From Thermoproteota archaeon (GTDB taxonomy: Archaea; Thermoproteota; Thermoprotei; Gearchaeales; Gearchaeaceae): 64,000 nucleotides of DNA. The notes beneath the pieces were generated by a model. The model saw nothing but the letters and a program-made list of their open reading frames with translations. It did no database searches and had not been told where the DNA came from. The stretch's first letter is position 1; every line of letters starts with the position of its first letter. Location: contig JAJPJK010000006.1 in NCBI GenBank assembly GCA_021324265.1, positions 62,001 to 126,000 of the forward strand, written 5' to 3'. Made by a program: the position numbers and the translations under genes. Below are positions 61,457 to 64,000 of the stretch, in pieces.

Positions 61457-62389
61457 TTATTCTATTACCTTGAGAGTCAGCAATTCATCTATTGCTTTTC
61501 TCACAGCTGCTGCACTGTTATTAAATCTCGCTCGTTCTTCTTCATTTAAATCCAATTCTATGATCTTTTCTATTCCGTTTCTTCCAATGATTGCAGGTAC
61601 GCCTAAGCAAAGATCTTTTAGGCCGTATTCACCATTTAAGTATGCTGACACGGGCAGCAGGTCCTTCTTATCTTTTACAATGCTTTCAATGAGTGTAGTG
61701 ATACAACTTATCGGAGCGAATACGGTCGCTCCTTTCAACGCAATAACTTCTGCAGCTATTTTTCTAGTCCTTTCCTCAGCCTCCTTTAGTTTTTCTTGAC
61801 TTAAGAGGTCAGAAACCCTGCTATATCCAGCATAAGAAAATCTAGGGATCGGGAACATTGTTTCACCATGCTCACCTATCACCAATGCTCTCACCGAAGA
61901 CCTTGAAACACCGAGCATCTGGCTTAATATTTCCCTATATCTTGCAGAATCTAATTGGCCACCCATGCCTATAACTCTATTTCTTTCGAATTTGCTTGTC
62001 TTTAATGCTACATAGGTCATTACGTCCATGGGATTTGAGACTACAATAATTATAGAATCTTTCGCATATCTTACGATCTCTTTAGTAACGTCGCGTACGA
62101 TCGGTGCGTTAGTTTTCAAGAGATCCATCCTAGTCATGCCTGGTTTCCTTGCAACTCCAGCTGTAACAACCACAACAGAAGAGCCTTCAATATCTTTATA
62201 ATCATTGGAACCCACTACGTATATGCTTTTACCTTTTTCTGATGCCATTTGATTAAGGTCCATAGCTTCACCCTGAGGCAGGTTTTGTATTATATCTACT
62301 AGGACTATTTCGTTTGCTAACTCTCTGTTTATAATTTCAAATGCAGTAGTGCTTCCTAACCTGCCAGAACCAATTACGGATATTTTCAT
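61457..62389 (-). CDS. mdh: Malate dehydrogenase (LDH-like type)
   Basis: 310 residues. The NAD-binding Gly motif is GSGRLGSTTAFEI. The specificity loop reads AGVARKPGMTRMDLLKTN, with the Arg that marks malate dehydrogenase rather than lactate dehydrogenase. The catalytic His is in VIGEHGETMFPI. It interconverts malate and oxaloacetate with NAD(P) in the cytosol and belongs to the [LDH-like] MDH group. It ends 30 bp before the MBL gene and starts 30 bp downstream of fixX. Confidence 0.94.
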   Translation of the reverse strand: MKISVIGSGRLGSTTAFEIINRELANEIVLVDIIQNLPQGEAMDLNQMASEKGKSIYVVGSNDYKDIEGSSVVVVTAGVARKPGMTRMDLLKTNAPIVRDVTKEIVRYAKDSIIIVVSNPMDVMTYVALKTSKFERNRVIGMGGQLDSARYREILSQMLGVSRSSVRALVIGEHGETMFPIPRFSYAGYSRVSDLLSQEKLKEAEERTRKIAAEVIALKGATVFAPISCITTLIESIVKDKKDLLPVSAYLNGEYGLKDLCLGVPAIIGRNGIEKIIELDLNEEERARFNNSAAAVRKAIDELLTLKVIE

Positions 62390-62419
62390 CGATAAAGAAT
62401 CTTTTCAGTATAGATAAGC

Positions 62420-62692
62420 TTAACCGTATCTATATCCTATTCCTTTTCCCCATCGAGGATAGCTGAATTGGATGTTTGCATATGGGCATACTATTCTACA
62501 TGAACCACATTCAACGCAATTGTCGTAGGATACGATCAATCTATCGTCTTCCCAATGATAGACCTCTGCTGGGCAAACTATTATACAAGGTTTGTTCTTG
62601 CATTTCAAGCATTTCTGATTATCCAGAATCACAAGGTGTGACTTGTCATCCCTTTTATATCTAGCTAGGAATAGCTTAGCTTCTACTTTCAT
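62420..62692 (-). CDS. fixX: FixX-type ferredoxin
   Basis: 90 residues from the ATG at 62692; the frame runs further upstream but those 62 residues overlap fixC and lack family similarity. The 4Fe-4S motif appears as CVECGSCRIVCPYANI near the end, with an earlier diverged cluster site CLKCKNKPCIIVCPAEVY. FixX passes electrons from the FixABC flavin bifurcating complex to ferredoxin or quinone-type acceptors. fixC lies 57 bp upstream in the same direction. fixA and fixB would be outside the window. Confidence 0.9.
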   Translation of the reverse strand: MKVEAKLFLARYKRDDKSHLVILDNQKCLKCKNKPCIIVCPAEVYHWEDDRLIVSYDNCVECGSCRIVCPYANIQFSYPRWGKGIGYRYG

Positions 62693-62748
62693 GCTAGGTC
62701 TTGTTTGCTGCTGTTGCACGTTAAAATAACGTTGATTCGAGTATTTAT

Positions 62749-64000
62749 TTATAAGAAGAGTGCTCTTGCTACTGCTAAAGAATCTCTTATCAACTGAGCA
62801 ACATTCCTTCTGCTTAATATCGCTTTCCTCATTTCTTTCATCTTCAATTCTTTTGGTTTGCCATCTACAGTGTGCCAAATATACAGTAGATCGTTAAGTA
62901 TTTCAGGATACTCTGTTAAGAGTGCCTTATTATTCCTCATCAAAGGAGGCACATTTCTGAATTTTCTAAGGTCTCTAAGAACAAAGCAATTCTTCAGTTT
63001 TTCTTCATAATTTCTTAGTGTTTTCATGCTGAAATCCCCTAGTTTATGGGCCTCAATAGCAGTTTCACCTGCATGGATCCCCGATTCTACAGCAAAGTTT
63101 GTTCCTTCCCATCCTACCACATTTACAAGCATTGCTGCATCACCTACGACCATGAAACCATTTGTGTATAACTTAGGAATTGAATAATAACCTCCTTCAG
63201 GTATCAAGTGAGCAGAATACTCCCTTAATGTGCCTTCCTTTATGTAAGGTGAGATTGAAGGATGTCTTTTGAATTCTTCTAATAATTCGTTCGGTCTTTT
63301 CCTATTTGCGGTAATATCACTTAGTAAGGCACCAACGCCAATTGAAAGTGTCTCTTTATTAGTGTACAAGAACCCCCCACCTGTCATACCTTTAACTGGG
63401 CCGCCGACAATGGTAACTGCAATACCTTCATCTTGGCCTAGTTTAAAAGTATCTTCAATTTTAACTCTGCCGACCTCAACAACTTCTTTGACTCCTAAGA
63501 CCATTTCATGAGGTTTCCATTCCTCATGTAGTCCTATTTGTTTAGCAAGAAGCGAATTTGCGCCATCTGCTGCAATTACAACGTTTCCATAAACCTCGCC
63601 TCTGTCTGTTTCGACTCCAATAACCTTATCTTCTTGAACTATTGGTTTCAATGCCTGTGTCCTGGTGACAACAATTGCTCCTGCTTCTTCTGCTTTCTTA
63701 GCGTACCATGGATCGAATTTTGCGCGCAACGCAGTATAGCCGCTTGGTGATTTGGATAATCTTTCATCTCTATACACTATCTTAATATGTCCTGTATCTG
63801 TGAGGATCCAATACTGGTATTCCACGACCTTTCTTTCTAGCGGTGCGATCTTTACGAAATCTGGGATTAGCCTTTCAAAAGCGTTTTTCCATATTACACC
63901 TCCAAACATGTTCTTTTCGCCTGGTATACCTCCTCGCTCTATTACTATTGTGTTGAGTTTAGCTCTAGCAGTTGTTATCGCAGCGGATATGCCCGCAGGT
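62749..64000 (-). CDS. fixC: FixC-type flavoprotein (ETF-quinone oxidoreductase family), N-terminus cut by the right edge
   Basis: 417 residues visible of about 430 expected; the frame stays open to the edge. The visible N-terminus begins PAGISAAITTARAKLNTIVI, the helix after the usual GxGxxG FAD motif, and includes ERGGIPGEKNMFGGVIW. Typical FixC features are VVGDAAMLVNVVGWEGTNFA near residue 280 and the C-terminal helical part. With FixX it oxidises an electron-transfer flavoprotein and reduces a membrane quinone in flavin-based electron bifurcation. The remaining genes of the operon should lie to the right. Confidence 0.9.
   Translation of the reverse strand, partial: PAGISAAITTARAKLNTIVIERGGIPGEKNMFGGVIWKNAFERLIPDFVKIAPLERKVVEYQYWILTDTGHIKIVYRDERLSKSPSGYTALRAKFDPWYAKKAEEAGAIVVTRTQALKPIVQEDKVIGVETDRGEVYGNVVIAADGANSLLAKQIGLHEEWKPHEMVLGVKEVVEVGRVKIEDTFKLGQDEGIAVTIVGGPVKGMTGGGFLYTNKETLSIGVGALLSDITANRKRPNELLEEFKRHPSISPYIKEGTLREYSAHLIPEGGYYSIPKLYTNGFMVVGDAAMLVNVVGWEGTNFAVESGIHAGETAIEAHKLGDFSMKTLRNYEEKLKNCFVLRDLRKFRNVPPLMRNNKALLTEYPEILNDLLYIWHTVDGKPKELKMKEMRKAILSRRNVAQLIRDSLAVARALFL

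Noticed and set aside
62693-62878. Longer FixX frame with 62 more residues
   Set aside because: The extra part lies opposite no gene but within the fixC 3' end in another frame; it lacks ferredoxin features and the ATG at 62692 fits FixX size.
1-64000. CRISPR array, IS element or prophage
   Set aside because: No spaced direct repeats, transposase, integrase or phage structural genes were seen; the only sizeable repeat is the dppD/dppF tract.

Overview
The window is archaeal chromosome from a thermophilic, probably hyperthermophilic member of the Thermoproteota (crenarchaeal grade). The evidence is a complete reverse gyrase, a Cdv (ESCRT-III) cell-division operon, a threonyl-tRNA synthetase without its N-terminal editing half, deoxyhypusine synthase, an OGG1-type glycosylase, DUF371 and DUF2258-like proteins, and many starts placed about 25 to 30 bases after a TATA-like box, as expected for leaderless transcripts. 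The DNA is AT-rich and very tightly packed: neighbours commonly share 4 bp, and convergent pairs repeatedly overlap at their 3' ends. I see no IS element, CRISPR array, prophage or rRNA. One tRNA gene (Ser, anticodon CGA) is visible.

Layout. 1-13.4 kb: a gene cut by the left edge, a DUF429 protein, a thioredoxin-like protein, a large MMPL/RND membrane protein, an SFM1-type SPOUT methyltransferase, DNA ligase, PPDK, a hotdog thioesterase, a CDF transporter, an OGG1-like glycosylase, a PPP phosphatase and a small membrane protein. 13.5-20.7 kb: a complete Dpp/Opp-type ABC importer with an oddly arranged binding protein and a gene-converted stretch shared by its two ATPases. 20.7-34.6 kb: orphan proteins, serine hydroxymethyltransferase, an amidohydrolase, a phosphoribosyltransferase, tRNA-Ser, a VTT membrane protein, an ECF-type S component behind a palindrome, deoxyhypusine synthase, Hsp20, HflX, NAD synthetase beside a nitrilase-fold protein, a HAD phosphatase and AsnRS.

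34.7-37.9 kb holds the Cdv operon (ESCRT-III, CdvA, second ESCRT-III with winged helix, CdvC). 37.9-41.1 kb is a four-gene thiolase/DUF35 operon in which both thiolase-fold proteins lack the usual catalytic Cys and His. 41.2-50.5 kb carries ThrRS, an AmmeMemoRadiSam-type radical SAM enzyme, a glycosyltransferase, an IscA-like protein, a tiny zinc ribbon with a COG2522-type regulator, HtpX coupled to a ubiquitin-like protein, an alcohol dehydrogenase, a macro-domain protein, an SCO1 protein with a CPSCG membrane protein, and a SET-domain protein with a post-SET cysteine motif.

50.6-64 kb has a sugar nucleotidyltransferase fused to a degenerate phosphohexomutase, coupled to reverse gyrase; small zinc-finger and OB-fold proteins; an isochorismatase-fold/amidohydrolase pair; a coiled-coil protein; a PLP dehydratase; an MBL hydrolase; malate dehydrogenase; and FixX with FixC, the latter cut by the right edge. 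Together the genes suggest a peptide-using heterotroph with gluconeogenic PPDK, flavin-based electron transfer through FixCX, and several proteins of eukaryotic flavour (ESCRT-III, ubiquitin-like, SET, SFM1, PPP phosphatase).
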